DNA of 52,974 bases. It comes from Candidatus Anaeroferrophillacea bacterium (GTDB taxonomy: Bacteria; Desulfobacterota; Anaeroferrophillalia; Anaeroferrophillales; Anaeroferrophillaceae). Below the pieces are notes generated by a model. That model had not been told where the DNA came from, ran no database searches, and saw nothing but the letters and a program-made list of their open reading frames with translations. The DNA lies in contig JAFGAM010000105.1 in the NCBI GenBank assembly GCA_016933675.1, positions 1-52,974 on the forward strand, given 5' to 3'. This document shows positions 1 through 8,600 of the stretch, piece by piece; the stretch's first letter is position 1; every line of letters starts with the position of its first letter. A program made the position numbers and the translations under genes.

Positions 1-68
1 CTGTCGGGCTTGAGTGGCTTGAGTAGTTTGACGATTTCCGGTACCATCACGTCGATGTCGACTTTCAT
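1..68 (-). CDS. MNT-type nucleotidyltransferase, second copy, 5' end only (runs off the window)
   Basis: Only the first 22 codons are in the window. They begin at the ATG at 68 and are identical to the start of the complete MNT gene at 624-965 (MKVDIDVMVPEIVKLLKPLK). The start codon overlaps the TGA of a Uma2-like remnant in the same ATGA arrangement as the intact copy. This shows that a second Uma2-MNT unit lies to the left. The catalytic GS...DxD region is outside the window, so integrity and function cannot be judged. Confidence 0.7.
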   Translation of the reverse strand, partial: MKVDIDVMVPEIVKLLKPLKPD

Positions 69-197
69 GACGCGGTCTCCGGTTGTTCCGGCTCCTGATC
101 GATCATGTCTTCCTGCTCGATCACGTCCTCGAAGATGACCGTGTCGAGGGGCAGTGAAAGGTTGACCGTGGCCAGTTCGAGGGTGTCGCCGGCGGCG
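1..197. repeat. 197-bp direct repeat, copy 1
   Basis: Bases 1-197 match 898-1094 at a constant offset of 897 without gaps. I count 8 mismatches by eye, about 96% identity, and the first 80 bases are identical. The repeat covers the 3' end of a Uma2 gene and the 5' end of an MNT gene. It may continue to the left of the window. Confidence 0.92.
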
Positions 198-235
198 ATC
201 AGATCCACCCAGCCGTAGCCCGACTGGTGTAAAGG
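65..235 (-). pseudogene. C-terminal remnant of a Uma2-family endonuclease
   Basis: Read on the minus strand, 235 to 65 gives about 56 open codons that begin right after the TAG stop of the HEPN gene and in the same frame. The piece reads SGYGWVDLIAAGDTLELA and ends in a Glu/Gln/Asp-rich tail (EQPETAS) before TGA. The distal part is nearly identical to the C-terminus of the intact Uma2 gene at 962-1591, but the part before 'AAGD' differs, so it came from a related but distinct Uma2 gene. No start codon and none of the PD-(D/E)XK catalytic core are present. The amino-acid differences in the shared tail are mostly conservative (D/E, D/E, I/M, S/P, P/Q), which suggests both copies were once functional. 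Confidence 0.7.
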
Positions 236-646
236 CTACGTAATTTTCACTGTTTCGACGTCTATGCCGAGTTTTGCACAGACATCACTGAAGAGTTTTT
301 CGGTAAATATAAGAACCTGCCATATTTCTTCTCTTGTTGGTAATGTGCGGTGCAACGTTGGGTACGAACCTTTGATATGGTACGTTGTGATGATGTCCAG
401 AAGTGATATTTCATCTGCGTCAAAATTTATATTTCTTTTGACTGATTCGTATATGTCAATGAGGTCGTGTGTGCGTGGAATTCTTTTGTTCTCAAATGCC
501 AGGAATGACTTGAGCGAGATTTCTACCGCATAATGCAGGTCTACAGCTATCGTGTCGGTGTAATGGTTTGCTTCGTAAAGGATACGACCTGAACTTAGAT
601 GATGCCAGGCCTTCGTTAACCACTCACGTGCCGCTGTTTTGTTCAT
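236..646 (-). CDS. HEPN domain protein (putative toxin or RNase of a HEPN-MNT pair)
   Basis: A 136-residue all-helical protein of the HEPN superfamily. The central YAVEISLKSFLAFENKR...RTHDL block is the typical HEPN signature, with an Arg-x4-His (RIPRTH) arrangement. In characterised HepT/MntA pairs the HEPN protein is an RNA-cleaving toxin that the MNT partner silences by adenylylating a Tyr in an RX4HXY motif. Here the residue two after the His is Leu, so that exact modification site is absent. I chose the ATG at 646 because GGAAGAG precedes it; an upstream in-frame ATG at 661 is possible. The gene overlaps the upstream MNT gene by 23 bp. Base composition is AT-richer than the surrounding chromosome, consistent with transfer. 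The stop at 236-238 abuts a Uma2 remnant in the same frame. Confidence 0.8.
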   Translation of the reverse strand: MNKTAAREWLTKAWHHLSSGRILYEANHYTDTIAVDLHYAVEISLKSFLAFENKRIPRTHDLIDIYESVKRNINFDADEISLLDIITTYHIKGSYPTLHRTLPTREEIWQVLIFTEKLFSDVCAKLGIDVETVKIT

Positions 647-965
647 AAAGAACTCTTCCATTGCGGAGAATTTCTATCTTGTAGAAATAATCGTCCCGTC
701 CTTCGATATACGAGGTTGGAGCTGACAGGATATCGAATCCAACCCGGTATTTGGCGATCAGGGTGCGAATGTTTTTTCTGGCTTGTAACTCGTAGGCATC
801 TAACTCATCGATGGGTAAATCATCTTTCAGCAAAAACAGATCGATGTCGCTGTCTTCATGGGGCGTGCCATAGGCGTAGCTGCCGAACAGAATAATCCTG
901 TCGGGCTTGAGTGGCTTGAGTAGTTTGACGATTTCCGGTACCATCACGTCGATGTCGACTTTCAT
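624..965 (-). CDS. MNT-family minimal nucleotidyltransferase (putative antitoxin)
   Basis: 113 residues with the pol-beta-type nucleotidyltransferase motif: IILFGSYAYG followed by DSDIDLFLL, giving the GS and D-x-D metal-binding residues near residues 28-42. Members of this family partner with HEPN proteins; in characterised cases the MNT protein transfers AMP to the HEPN toxin. The ATG at 965 overlaps the TGA of the upstream Uma2 gene (ATGA), and the 3' end overlaps the HEPN gene, so all three genes are probably translationally coupled. The first 22 codons are duplicated at the left edge of the window. Confidence 0.85.
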   Translation of the reverse strand: MKVDIDVMVPEIVKLLKPLKPDRIILFGSYAYGTPHEDSDIDLFLLKDDLPIDELDAYELQARKNIRTLIAKYRVGFDILSAPTSYIEGRDDYFYKIEILRNGRVLYEQNSGT

Positions 966-1094
966 GACGCGGTCTCCGGTGGCTCCGGTTCCTGATCGAT
1001 TATGTCATCCTGATCGATCACGTCCTCGAAGATGACCGTGTCGAGGGACAGGGAAAGGTTGACCGTGGCCAGTTCGAGGGTGTCGCCGGCGGCG
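898..1094. repeat. 197-bp direct repeat, copy 2
   Basis: Partner of the repeat at 1-197. This copy spans the junction between the complete Uma2 and MNT genes. Similarity ends sharply after 1094, in the Uma2 coding sequence, where copy 1 continues with a different Uma2-like sequence. Confidence 0.92.
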
Positions 1095-1591
1095 TACGGA
1101 CGCAGCACCCACAGGCCGTCGGAGCCCTTGCGGTAGAGATCGGCGGTGCGGGCGGCGGGATCGATGAGCAGATATTCCTGCAGGCCGGGTATCTGCCGGT
1201 AATGGGCGAACTTCATGCCCCGGTCATAGGCAGCGGTGGCCGGCGAGAGTACCTCGACGATCAGGAGTGCGTCGGTCTTGGCGTCACGACCCTGGCGTGC
1301 GGCTTCGCCGCAGGTGACGAAGACGTCGGGGTAGAAAAAGGCGTCACTGGCCTCGACCCGGAGTTTCATGTCGGCGATGAAGGCGCGGCAGTCACCGCCG
1401 CGCAGATGGGCCTTGAGTGCCGATGCTACATTCAATGTTATCGTCACATGGGCATCGCCGGCACCGGCCATGGCGAAGATCTCGCCCCGGATGTACTCGT
1501 GCTTGACGTCGCTTGCGGCTTCGGCGGCAAGATATTCTTCCGGAGTCATGGCATTGATGCGGGCGGATAGCGGGGTTATGGCGGCCTCCAC
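962..1591 (-). CDS. Uma2-family (DUF820) PD-(D/E)XK endonuclease-like protein
   Basis: 209 residues. The order of motifs fits the Uma2 fold: MTPEEYLAAE near residue 15, the YIRGEIFAMAG segment, HVTITLNVASAL, the acidic FYPDVFVTC strand, and LIVEVLSPAT with the catalytic Glu followed by a 'YDRGMKFAHY' helix. The family is very abundant in mobile and accessory DNA, and its biological role is poorly defined. The C-terminal 20 residues are a Glu/Asp/Pro tail beyond the usual fold. It is the first gene of the Uma2-MNT-HEPN unit. The true start may be the ATG encoding MTPEEYL rather than 1591. Confidence 0.85.
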   Translation of the reverse strand: MEAAITPLSARINAMTPEEYLAAEAASDVKHEYIRGEIFAMAGAGDAHVTITLNVASALKAHLRGGDCRAFIADMKLRVEASDAFFYPDVFVTCGEAARQGRDAKTDALLIVEVLSPATAAYDRGMKFAHYRQIPGLQEYLLIDPAARTADLYRKGSDGLWVLRPYAAGDTLELATVNLSLSLDTVIFEDVIDQDDIIDQEPEPPETAS

Positions 1592-1743
1592 GGACGTTGT
1601 CCTGACGTAAACCTGAGGTTGTGCGGTTCGTTGTCCGGACAGTGGTGCGGATCAGGTCCGGTGGTTGCCCGGATAATCAGCTTCGGGGCAATCCCGGCAT
1701 GAATCCTTCTTTCATGATATAGGAGAGCCGCAGGGAACTGTCA

Positions 1744-2412
1744 ATGCAAAACAATTTCAACAGCAATTTCAATAACAATTTCATTGCCCATCCCACCGCC
1801 GTCATTGACGATGGCGTCGCCATCGGGGCCGACACCCACATCTGGCATTTTTGCCACGTGCAGACGGGGGCGGTCATCGGCGGCCGCTGCAGTCTCGGGC
1901 AGAACGTGTATATCGCCGGCGGGGTGCGTATCGGCAACAACGTGAAGATCCAGAATAATGTCTCCGTCTTTGAGGGAACGGAGATCGAGGACGATGTTTT
2001 CCTCGGCCCCTCCTGCGTGCTGACCAACGTCGGCAATCCGCGCTCCCAGGTTTCGCGCAAGAAACTCTATGAGCGCACCCTGATTCGCCGCGGCGCCACC
2101 GTCGGTGCCAATGCCACCATCGTCTGCGGTGTAACCATCGGGCGTTACGCCTTCATCGCCGCCGGCGCGGTGGTCACCCGCGACGTGCCGGACTACGCCC
2201 TTATTACCGGGGTGCCGGGGCGCGGGAGCGGCTGGATGAGCCGCCACGGCCGGCGGCTGGAGTTCGCTACCGACGGGCTGGCGACGTGTCCGGAAAGCGG
2301 TCTGCGCTACCGGCTGTCCGCCGCCGGCGTGGTTACCTGTCTGGATCTGGATGAAGAGATGTCGCTGCCGCCGGAGATGGCGCGGGGGAAATATCGCCGG
2401 GGGGAGAAATAG
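1744..2412 (+). CDS. Left-handed beta-helix sugar N-acetyltransferase (WbpD/WlbB-like)
   Basis: 222 residues. Hexapeptide repeats run through residues 15-160, with the blocks HIWHFCHVQ, GQNVYI, NNVKIQNNVSVFEGTEIEDDVFLGPSCVLTN. These are characteristic of enzymes that acetylate the 3-amino group of UDP-2-acetamido-3-amino-glucuronate and related O-antigen sugars, with acetyl-CoA as donor. The last 60 residues leave the beta-helix and carry a C-x-x-S-G segment (TCPESGLRYRL) seen in this family. No other polysaccharide gene lies nearby, so the gene is an orphan here. The first 12 codons are unusually AT-rich and Asn/Phe-rich. The sequence supports the fold strongly, but the exact sugar substrate is inferred. 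Confidence 0.85.
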   Translation: MQNNFNSNFNNNFIAHPTAVIDDGVAIGADTHIWHFCHVQTGAVIGGRCSLGQNVYIAGGVRIGNNVKIQNNVSVFEGTEIEDDVFLGPSCVLTNVGNPRSQVSRKKLYERTLIRRGATVGANATIVCGVTIGRYAFIAAGAVVTRDVPDYALITGVPGRGSGWMSRHGRRLEFATDGLATCPESGLRYRLSAAGVVTCLDLDEEMSLPPEMARGKYRRGEK

Positions 2413-2424
2413 GCGGTTTGATTA

Positions 2425-2838
2425 TCAATAATGCTGCCGGGCCGGAATCACGCCGCGGACGCCACCGCGGGGGTTATCCATGTCCCCTGTCCGCCGCGGA
2501 ATGAGGTGCAGGTGGACGTGAAAGATGGTCTGGCCCGCCGCCAGGCCGCAGTTGAAGCCGAGATTGAAGCCGGCGATGGCCGGGTCGGAGACCTTGAGTC
2601 GTGACGCTTCCCGGCGTGCCAGTTCCCATGCCGCGGCGATCTCGGCGGTGTCCATATCCAGTGCGTTTTCCACGTGCCGCCACGGTATGATCAGCCGATG
2701 TCCCGTTGTTACCGGAAAACGGTCGGCGAGGATGTAGAACCGGTCGTTCCGGTCGACGATATCGTTCGCCGCCGGATGGCAGAAAGGGCAGTCGGCGACG
2801 GCCCCCGGGGTTGTTTGTTCCCTGGCTGTTTGTTCCAT
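2425..2838 (-). CDS. HIT-family nucleotide-binding hydrolase
   Basis: 137 residues from the ATG at 2838. The histidine triad HVHLHLI lies near residue 108, preceded by GFNLGFNCGLAAGQT, as in HIT proteins that hydrolyse nucleoside phosphoramidates or dinucleoside polyphosphates. An N-terminal CPFC pair near residue 19 is common in bacterial HIT proteins and may bind zinc. The C-terminus (GVRGVIPARQHY) matches the usual end of the family. The gene is divergent from the secreted-protein gene at 2947. Confidence 0.88.
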   Translation of the reverse strand: MEQTAREQTTPGAVADCPFCHPAANDIVDRNDRFYILADRFPVTTGHRLIIPWRHVENALDMDTAEIAAAWELARREASRLKVSDPAIAGFNLGFNCGLAAGQTIFHVHLHLIPRRTGDMDNPRGGVRGVIPARQHY

Positions 2839-2946
2839 GTTCGATCCCAATTTCGTGTTGCCGCCATGTTCTGGTAAGGTACCGCTGACTGTATTGCATG
2901 CCGCCCCGCTTGTCAAACATCTTGCCGATGTGATAGATGCGGGATA

Positions 2947-3720
2947 ATGAAATCGCAACGAACCGACAAAACACATATTGGCTTGCCGGCGGTGCTTTGC
3001 TGCCTGGTCGTACTCTGCGTTTCGGTGCCGGCCGAAGCGGCAAACGCGACCGTGCCGACGGCGCGGACGGAGTGCCGGCGTACTGCGGCCGCGCCTTCTG
3101 TCGGCCCCGGTGCCGATGAATCCGCCGGTGCCCCGGCCGTTGTTATCCCGGCCGGCGGCAATGTCGCCGGTGATGAAGTTCCTGCCGCCGCCCGCGTTGC
3201 CCTCGACCATTACGCCGCCCGCCGGCTACCGGAAGCCCTGACGGCCTTCGCAGATGCCGCCGCTGCCGTGCGCCGCGAGCTGGCCGCCGAACTGGCCGCC
3301 TGTCTGCCGCCGGCGCCACGGGGCTGGCGGGTAGAGGATACCGATGTGTGTGCCGACGCCCGTGGTGCCACCGGTATTACCGTGCGCCGTCGTTATCGCC
3401 AGGCGGCGGGCGCGGTGGTGGTGAGCATCGCCGCGCTGTCGCCCTTCGTTCAGGGGACGCGGTCGCTGATCGAGAACCCGTCGCTGTTGCCGCCCGGCGG
3501 TGAGACGACGATAGTCTCCTGGCGCGGTTTCCCGGCCCTGGCCGGTTCGGCACCGGGCGGCGGTCGCGAGGTGCAGATCGTCATTGCCGACGACTGCCTG
3601 CTTAGCGTGACCGGCCCCCCGGCCGACCGGGAGGGCGGGCTGGACTATCACGAGATTCTCGGCGCCCTCGATTTTCTCCGCCTGCGGCGGCTGGTGGGGG
3701 CCAACGCCGCGGCCGAGTGA
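2947..3720 (+). CDS. Uncharacterised secreted protein
   Basis: 257 residues with a signal peptide: basic start, hydrophobic core around residues 13-27, and a likely AEA cleavage site near residue 31. It is followed by an Ala/Pro-rich linker (about 32-80). The rest has a helical Ala-rich segment (80-120) and a mixed domain with two cysteines near the 'CLPPAPRGW' and 'DVCADARG' segments. I recognise no catalytic motif. Ala, Arg and Gly are very common, in keeping with the local GC content. The ribosome binding site is weak. The protein is probably periplasmic. Confidence 0.6.
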   Translation: MKSQRTDKTHIGLPAVLCCLVVLCVSVPAEAANATVPTARTECRRTAAAPSVGPGADESAGAPAVVIPAGGNVAGDEVPAAARVALDHYAARRLPEALTAFADAAAAVRRELAAELAACLPPAPRGWRVEDTDVCADARGATGITVRRRYRQAAGAVVVSIAALSPFVQGTRSLIENPSLLPPGGETTIVSWRGFPALAGSAPGGGREVQIVIADDCLLSVTGPPADREGGLDYHEILGALDFLRLRRLVGANAAAE

Positions 3721-3936
3721 AAAAGAAGAACCCGCCGCCCCCGATGATGACGGTCCACCTGCATGCCGGCGGATGCCGACTCGTACCCCGGTTTGGGGTT
3801 CACTGCTTTCCTGGTCCGGCAGGGGTGCCGTGGTTGGGCGGACGTGCCGTTGTCCGGCAGGCTGGACGCGGGCCGGTAGCCGGCTGCCCGATATCGGTAC
3901 GGTAAGGATGGCGGGAAGGAAAGGACGAGCACGACA

Positions 3937-4194
3937 ATGGAACAGATCAACTTCATGCCCCGCGGTTTCGTGCGGCTGCTCACGGAAACCGCCGAGGGGT
4001 GCATGGAAACCCGCGCCCGGGACCTGGCGGTGCTGCCCAATCCCGATCCCGCTCCCGGACAATCCCATGCCCTGACCTTCTATGACTGCGGCTGTGGCTG
4101 CCGCCGCCAGGTGTTTGGCGATGCCGCTCGGGAGGATGACGGCCGGCTGGTCTTCACCGTGGCTGCCGATAAGCGGTTCATTATTCCGGGCTGA
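3937..4194 (+). CDS. Small uncharacterised protein with a CxCxC cluster
   Basis: 85 residues, no signal peptide. The central segment FYDCGCGCRRQVFGD places three cysteines in alternation (C-x-C-x-C), a spacing that can bind a metal. I do not recognise the family. An AGGAAAGGA stretch lies about 15 bases before the ATG, and the second Met (codon 7) could also be the start. It is followed after 58 bases by hicB on the same strand. Confidence 0.55.
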   Translation: MEQINFMPRGFVRLLTETAEGCMETRARDLAVLPNPDPAPGQSHALTFYDCGCGCRRQVFGDAAREDDGRLVFTVAADKRFIIPG

Positions 4195-4252
4195 ATGACG
4201 GATTTTGTTTTTCAACCCGAGATCATGATGACTTGCGGTAAGGGAGGTAACC

Positions 4253-4456
4253 ATGAAATTGAAGGTGGTCATACATGAGGCGGAGGAAGGCGGATATTGG
4301 GCCGAAGTCCCTGCCATGCCGGGTTGTGCGACGCAGGGCGAAACCTTTGACGAGCTGTTGGCCAATATTTGCGAAGCGGTCGAAGGGTGCTTGTCCGTCG
4401 ATATGCAGCATCTTGAAGTTTCCGGTACGGATAAAGTTGTAGAGATCGCGGTGTGA
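4253..4456 (+). CDS. hicB: HicB-family antitoxin, short form
   Basis: 67 residues. The sequence KVVIHEAEEGGYWAEVPAMPGCATQGETFDELLANICEAVEG is the typical HicB partial RNase-H-like fold that binds HicA. The usual C-terminal ribbon-helix-helix or HTH DNA-binding domain is absent, so this form probably cannot autoregulate by itself. A strong ribosome binding site (AAGGGAGG) precedes the ATG. It overlaps hicA by 4 bases. Confidence 0.88.
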   Translation: MKLKVVIHEAEEGGYWAEVPAMPGCATQGETFDELLANICEAVEGCLSVDMQHLEVSGTDKVVEIAV

Positions 4457-4659
4457 AAATCGTCACTGGAAAGCGATTTTGCCGGATTCTTGAAATGGAG
4501 GGATGGGAATTGCTGCGGATCAGGGGAGGTCAACATATTTGCGCCAGGGCGGGAAACGAAAGCAGAATTTCCGAACCGGTTTATGGTACTAATCCGCTCA
4601 AGGCAGGGTTGCAAAGGTTTCTGATGAAGACTGCCGGCATTGAGGAAAGTGATTTGTAA
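4453..4659 (+). CDS. hicA: HicA-family mRNA interferase-like protein with a substituted catalytic His
   Basis: 68 residues, dsRBD-like HicA fold: [25 protein letters not shown] then QHIC, and an end ([21 protein letters not shown]) that fits the family. Characterised HicA toxins have G-S-H with an essential His. Here the triplet is G25-G26-Q27, and the next residue is His28. If the alignment is right, the catalytic His is replaced by Gln. It starts with GTG at 4453 overlapping the hicB stop (GTGA). Its TAA stop overlaps the ATG of the following AAA ATPase gene (TAATG), which is unusual for a toxin-antitoxin pair. Confidence 0.82.
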   Translation: MKIVTGKRFCRILEMEGWELLRIRGGQHICARAGNESRISEPVYGTNPLKAGLQRFLMKTAGIEESDL

Positions 4660-5570
4660 TGTCCGCATCTGATGATTCATCACCCGCCCCGCAGCGCCCC
4701 ATCGACGACTACCTGATTCGCGCGGAGCCCTTCTACCTGCCGGTGGCCGGCGAGGTGGAACTGTTTCTCGCCGCCGGCCGCGAACGTCTGCCGGTGATGC
4801 TCAAGGGGCCTACCGGCTGCGGCAAGACCCGCTTCGTCGAGCACATGGCCTGGCGCCTGGGCCGGCCGCTGATCACCGTTTCCTGCCACGAGGATTTGTT
4901 CGCCGCCGATCTCGTCGGCCGCTATCTGCTCACCGGCGACGAGACCGTCTGGATGGACGGCCCGCTGACCACCGCCGTGCGCCACGGCGGCATCTGCTAC
5001 CTCGACGAGGTGGTGGAGGCGCGCAAGGACACCACCGTGGTCATCCACCCCCTGGCCGACGACCGCCGCGTGCTGCCGGTGGACAAGCGCGGCGAGGTGG
5101 TTCCGGCTCATCCCGATTTCATGCTCGTCATTTCCTACAACCCCGGCTACCAGTCGGTGCTCAAGGATCTGAAACAGAGCACCCGGCAGCGGTTCGTGGC
5201 GCTGGAGTTCGATTATCCCGAACCGGAGGCCGAGGCGCGGATCGTCGCCGCCGAAAGCGGGGTCGATGCCGCCACCGCCGCCCGCCTGGTGGCGCTGGGC
5301 GGCAGCATTCGTAATATTCGTGAGCAGGGTTTGGCCGAGGGTGCCAGCACCCGCCTTTTGATCTACGCCGGCCAGCTTATCGTCCAGGGCATTGCGCCGC
5401 CGGTGGCCTGCCGGGCCGCCGTTGCCGGGCCGCTTACCGACGATGCCGGCCTCCAGGAAACCCTGGAAGAGATCATCGGCGACCTGTTCGATGCCGATGA
5501 CAATGGTGAAATCGCTGCCGCTGTAACCGATCAAACCGATGACGGTTTCGCCGATGCACGCGACGCGTGA
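4659..5570 (+). CDS. MoxR-type AAA+ ATPase (CbbQ/NirQ/NorQ family)
   Basis: 303 residues. Walker A is GPTGCGKT (about residues 50-57), Walker B is ICYLDEV (about 111-117), and the sensor region VISYNPGYQ plus the arginine-containing STRQRF segment match the CbbQ/NorQ clade of MoxR ATPases. These work with a VWA protein (CbbO/NorD) to remodel metalloenzymes such as Rubisco or NO reductase. The gene directly precedes a VWA gene, the expected partner. No target enzyme is encoded in the window. The ATG overlaps the hicA stop, and a GAGGAAAG ribosome binding site lies inside hicA. Confidence 0.9.
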   Translation: MSASDDSSPAPQRPIDDYLIRAEPFYLPVAGEVELFLAAGRERLPVMLKGPTGCGKTRFVEHMAWRLGRPLITVSCHEDLFAADLVGRYLLTGDETVWMDGPLTTAVRHGGICYLDEVVEARKDTTVVIHPLADDRRVLPVDKRGEVVPAHPDFMLVISYNPGYQSVLKDLKQSTRQRFVALEFDYPEPEAEARIVAAESGVDAATAARLVALGGSIRNIREQGLAEGASTRLLIYAGQLIVQGIAPPVACRAAVAGPLTDDAGLQETLEEIIGDLFDADDNGEIAAAVTDQTDDGFADARDA

Positions 5571-5618
5571 CCGCAATTTTACGTTCTGATTCCTTCACCT
5601 GCCCGGATCAAGGCCTTG

Positions 5619-8600
5619 ATGGCGGCAACCCCCGTCATGTGTCAGGGGCCTGACGAAGGGCTTTGTTGCGACGCCACCAATATTGTTATGTCGAAGCCCC
5701 GTCAACCAGACGATGACCAGTCTGCCGCCGCTTTGCATCCGGCCGCCGCTGCCGTTTTTCAGTCTTCGTCGCCGGCTACCGATTCCTTCGATCTGCTGAC
5801 CGTTCTCGAGCCCCTGTTCCTGCTCGATGCGGAGTTTTCCGCGCAACTTTATCATGACCTCGCCGGGCGAAAGCCGCCGCCTGCGGCGGCGGAACTGGAA
5901 CTTTTGGTGAATCATGCCGCCGGCTGGCTTGCAGAGCAGCCGGAGCTGGGCCGCGCCGTGGCCGCCGGGCTGGCGCGGCTCGCTGGCCGGGTGGCGCCGC
6001 CGGTGCAGGAATCCTATGCCCGGGCAGTGGAGAGCGGCCGGCGGATCACGCCCCATCTGGGCCGCTTCGTCGCCGACAAGTTCGTCGCCGTCGCCGCGGC
6101 CGGCGATCCGGGGCTGCTCGCCGGTGCCCGCGATCTGCTGGCGGCCGTTGGCCCCTGGGGCCCATATCCGCTGGGCCAGGTGATGAACGCCTTCCTTGCG
6201 GTGCTCACCGGCGCGCCACACGAACACGCCGCCATCTTTCTCGATGCCATGTTCAGTGCCCTCGATCAGGGTATGGATGAACGCGGCCTGGTGCGTTACG
6301 CCCCCCTGGTGTCCCGCGGCCTGCTGTTTGCCGCCGATGACCGCCGTGCCTTCCAGGCGCCGCCGCTGCGGCGTGTTGCCGCCCGCGATTACCGGCTCGT
6401 GCAGGCCTATCTCACCGGGATCGAGCAGGGCGCGGTCCACCTGTCGCCGGCCCACCTCGATATCTTTGTCGACCGGGCGCTGGCCCAGCCGGACAGCGAT
6501 CGTGCCGCCCGGTTTCTTGCCCTCGAATCGCGCCGGGGTATTGCCTCCTGCCGTGAGTTGCAGACGGTGGTGCCCTTCACCGCCGTGGCCGCCGCGCTGC
6601 AGCGATATCTGCAGGCCCGCGGTGCCGCGGACATTGGCGTCCGCACCATCGACCATCTGCCCCCCGTCCGTCGCCATGCCGATGACGGTGCCTGCACCGA
6701 CGGCGGCGTCATCTATCTGCCGCGGGAACTGGACCGTGCCGCGACGGTGGCGGAAAACCGCCGTTTCTACCGGCTCCTCGCCGGGCTCGAACTGGGATAC
6801 ATCGAAGCTGGCAGCTTTGATTTCGATCTTGAGCGCCTGTGCGACCTGGCCGCCGGAGTGATGGGTGCGAGGCACCCCCTGTTTGCCATGTCCCGGGATA
6901 ATGACGATGACTGTCGGACTGCCGGCGGAAAAATGGGAACCGGTTATGGTAATGGGGTGGATGAGGATTTCGACGGGAGGAGCAACGGTGCCGCATCAAA
7001 GTCGTGCAGCGTGGGGGCGGCGGTTGCGGGGACTTCAGCGTTGCGGCAACCGGCAGCCACGCCGCCGCCGACTGCCGGGGTTGACGGCACGGTACCGAAC
7101 GCTTGCGTAACCCGGGATGCGTTGGTCCCCACGGCTTCATCCGTGTCCGCGGTCCCGTCTCCTTCCGTGCCCCTGCCCGGCTGGCCCCCGGAAGCCCGGT
7201 CCGACGATTTTTACCGCTTCCTTACCCGCTTTCCGCTTCCCGGTGTCGCCGCCGAGCTGCTGGCCCTGGTGGAGGAAGTGCGGATGCTTGCCGCACTCCA
7301 TCGCCGCTACCCCGGCTTCGCCGCCCGTGCCCGCCGGGCGCTGGCGGACGCCTGGCGTCGTGAGGCGGCGACCCATGCCGCCGATTCCGGCCGGGGGTTC
7401 TGGTTCAGGCTTTACGGCCGGCTGGTGCTGGAGGTGGATCCGGGTATGGTGCCGGACGGAGATGGAACCGGTGCTGAGGCAGCCGCGTCATGTATCCCGA
7501 AGGGAGGTTATCCGGTTCCGGATCTCACCACCGCAGGTTGGGTGGCATCGAAACCAGCCCCGGTGGGCTCCTCCACCATGATGAACGTATCGGCAATGGA
7601 TTGTCGGGAATCAGAGACGCAGGCAAACGATGTATCGGCAGCGGCTATTCCGGCAACCGGCAGCCCGCCGTTACCGGTCGATTTGTCGGTGACTTCCATC
7701 CTGTGCCGTGAACTGATGGTTCATGCCGTCATGCCGTCCCTGGTCGAGCGCTCGGCGGCGGTGACCGCGGCGGCGTATGCCGCGGTGCTTCCCCTGCTGC
7801 CGTCGGCGGCGGTCGATGTTGCCGGCGGCGTGGTCTATCCCGCGGGCCGGCGGCTCCGTTTCGATCTCGCCGCCGCCGCCCGCCACCGCGAACTGGAGCG
7901 GGCGCACGAGGTGCAGGAATCTCTGGCCGCGGGCGGTATCGACTCCTACCGCGCCGATCTTGCCGAGATCATCCGCCAGATGGCGGCGGGCCTGGATGCG
8001 GCCGGGTTCAAGATGGAACTGCTGGCCGGCGGCAAACTGCGAGTGCCGGCAGGGGTCGACCTGCGGGCGGTGCTGGACGGGGTCGATCTCGAATCATTCT
8101 TCGCCCGCGATGACTCCGGTACCGCGGCGCGGGAGCTGGATCTGCAGGTGCCGACCTTCTGGTATGACGAGTGGAGTGAGGGTGTGCATGACTATCTGCG
8201 CCGGCACGTCAAGCTGCTGGAACACCAGCGGGTGGGACACGATCTCGATTTCTATCCGGCGGTGCTGGCTGAGCGCCGCGGGCTCATCCGCCGTATCCGC
8301 CGCAATTTCGAGCTGTTGCGGCCCGAAGGGATGCAGATTCTGCGTCACTGGCCCGACGGCGATGCCTTCGATTACGACGCCCTGCTGGAGTACGCCCTCG
8401 ACCGGCGCCGCGGCCGCACGCCCTCCGACCGCCTCTACCGCAAGCGCCTGAAGGTGGAGCGTGACGTCGCGGTCTATCTGCTGGTGGACGTCAGCGGCTC
8501 GACGAAAAAGCCGGTGGCCGCCAGCGCAAAAACGGTGCTGGCGGTGGAGAAGGAGGCCATCGTCCTTTTCTGCGAGGCCCTGGAGCGGGTGGGGGACAGC

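Noticed and set aside
2425-3210. Longer minus-strand frame extending the HIT gene upstream to 3210
   Set aside because: The extra 120 residues lie antisense to the secreted-protein gene and have low-complexity shadow composition; the HIT domain starts cleanly at the ATG at 2838.
3226-4683. Long minus-strand open frame opposite hicBA and the secreted-protein gene
   Set aside because: It has no recognised domain and overlaps several well-supported plus-strand genes; GC bias keeps opposite frames open.
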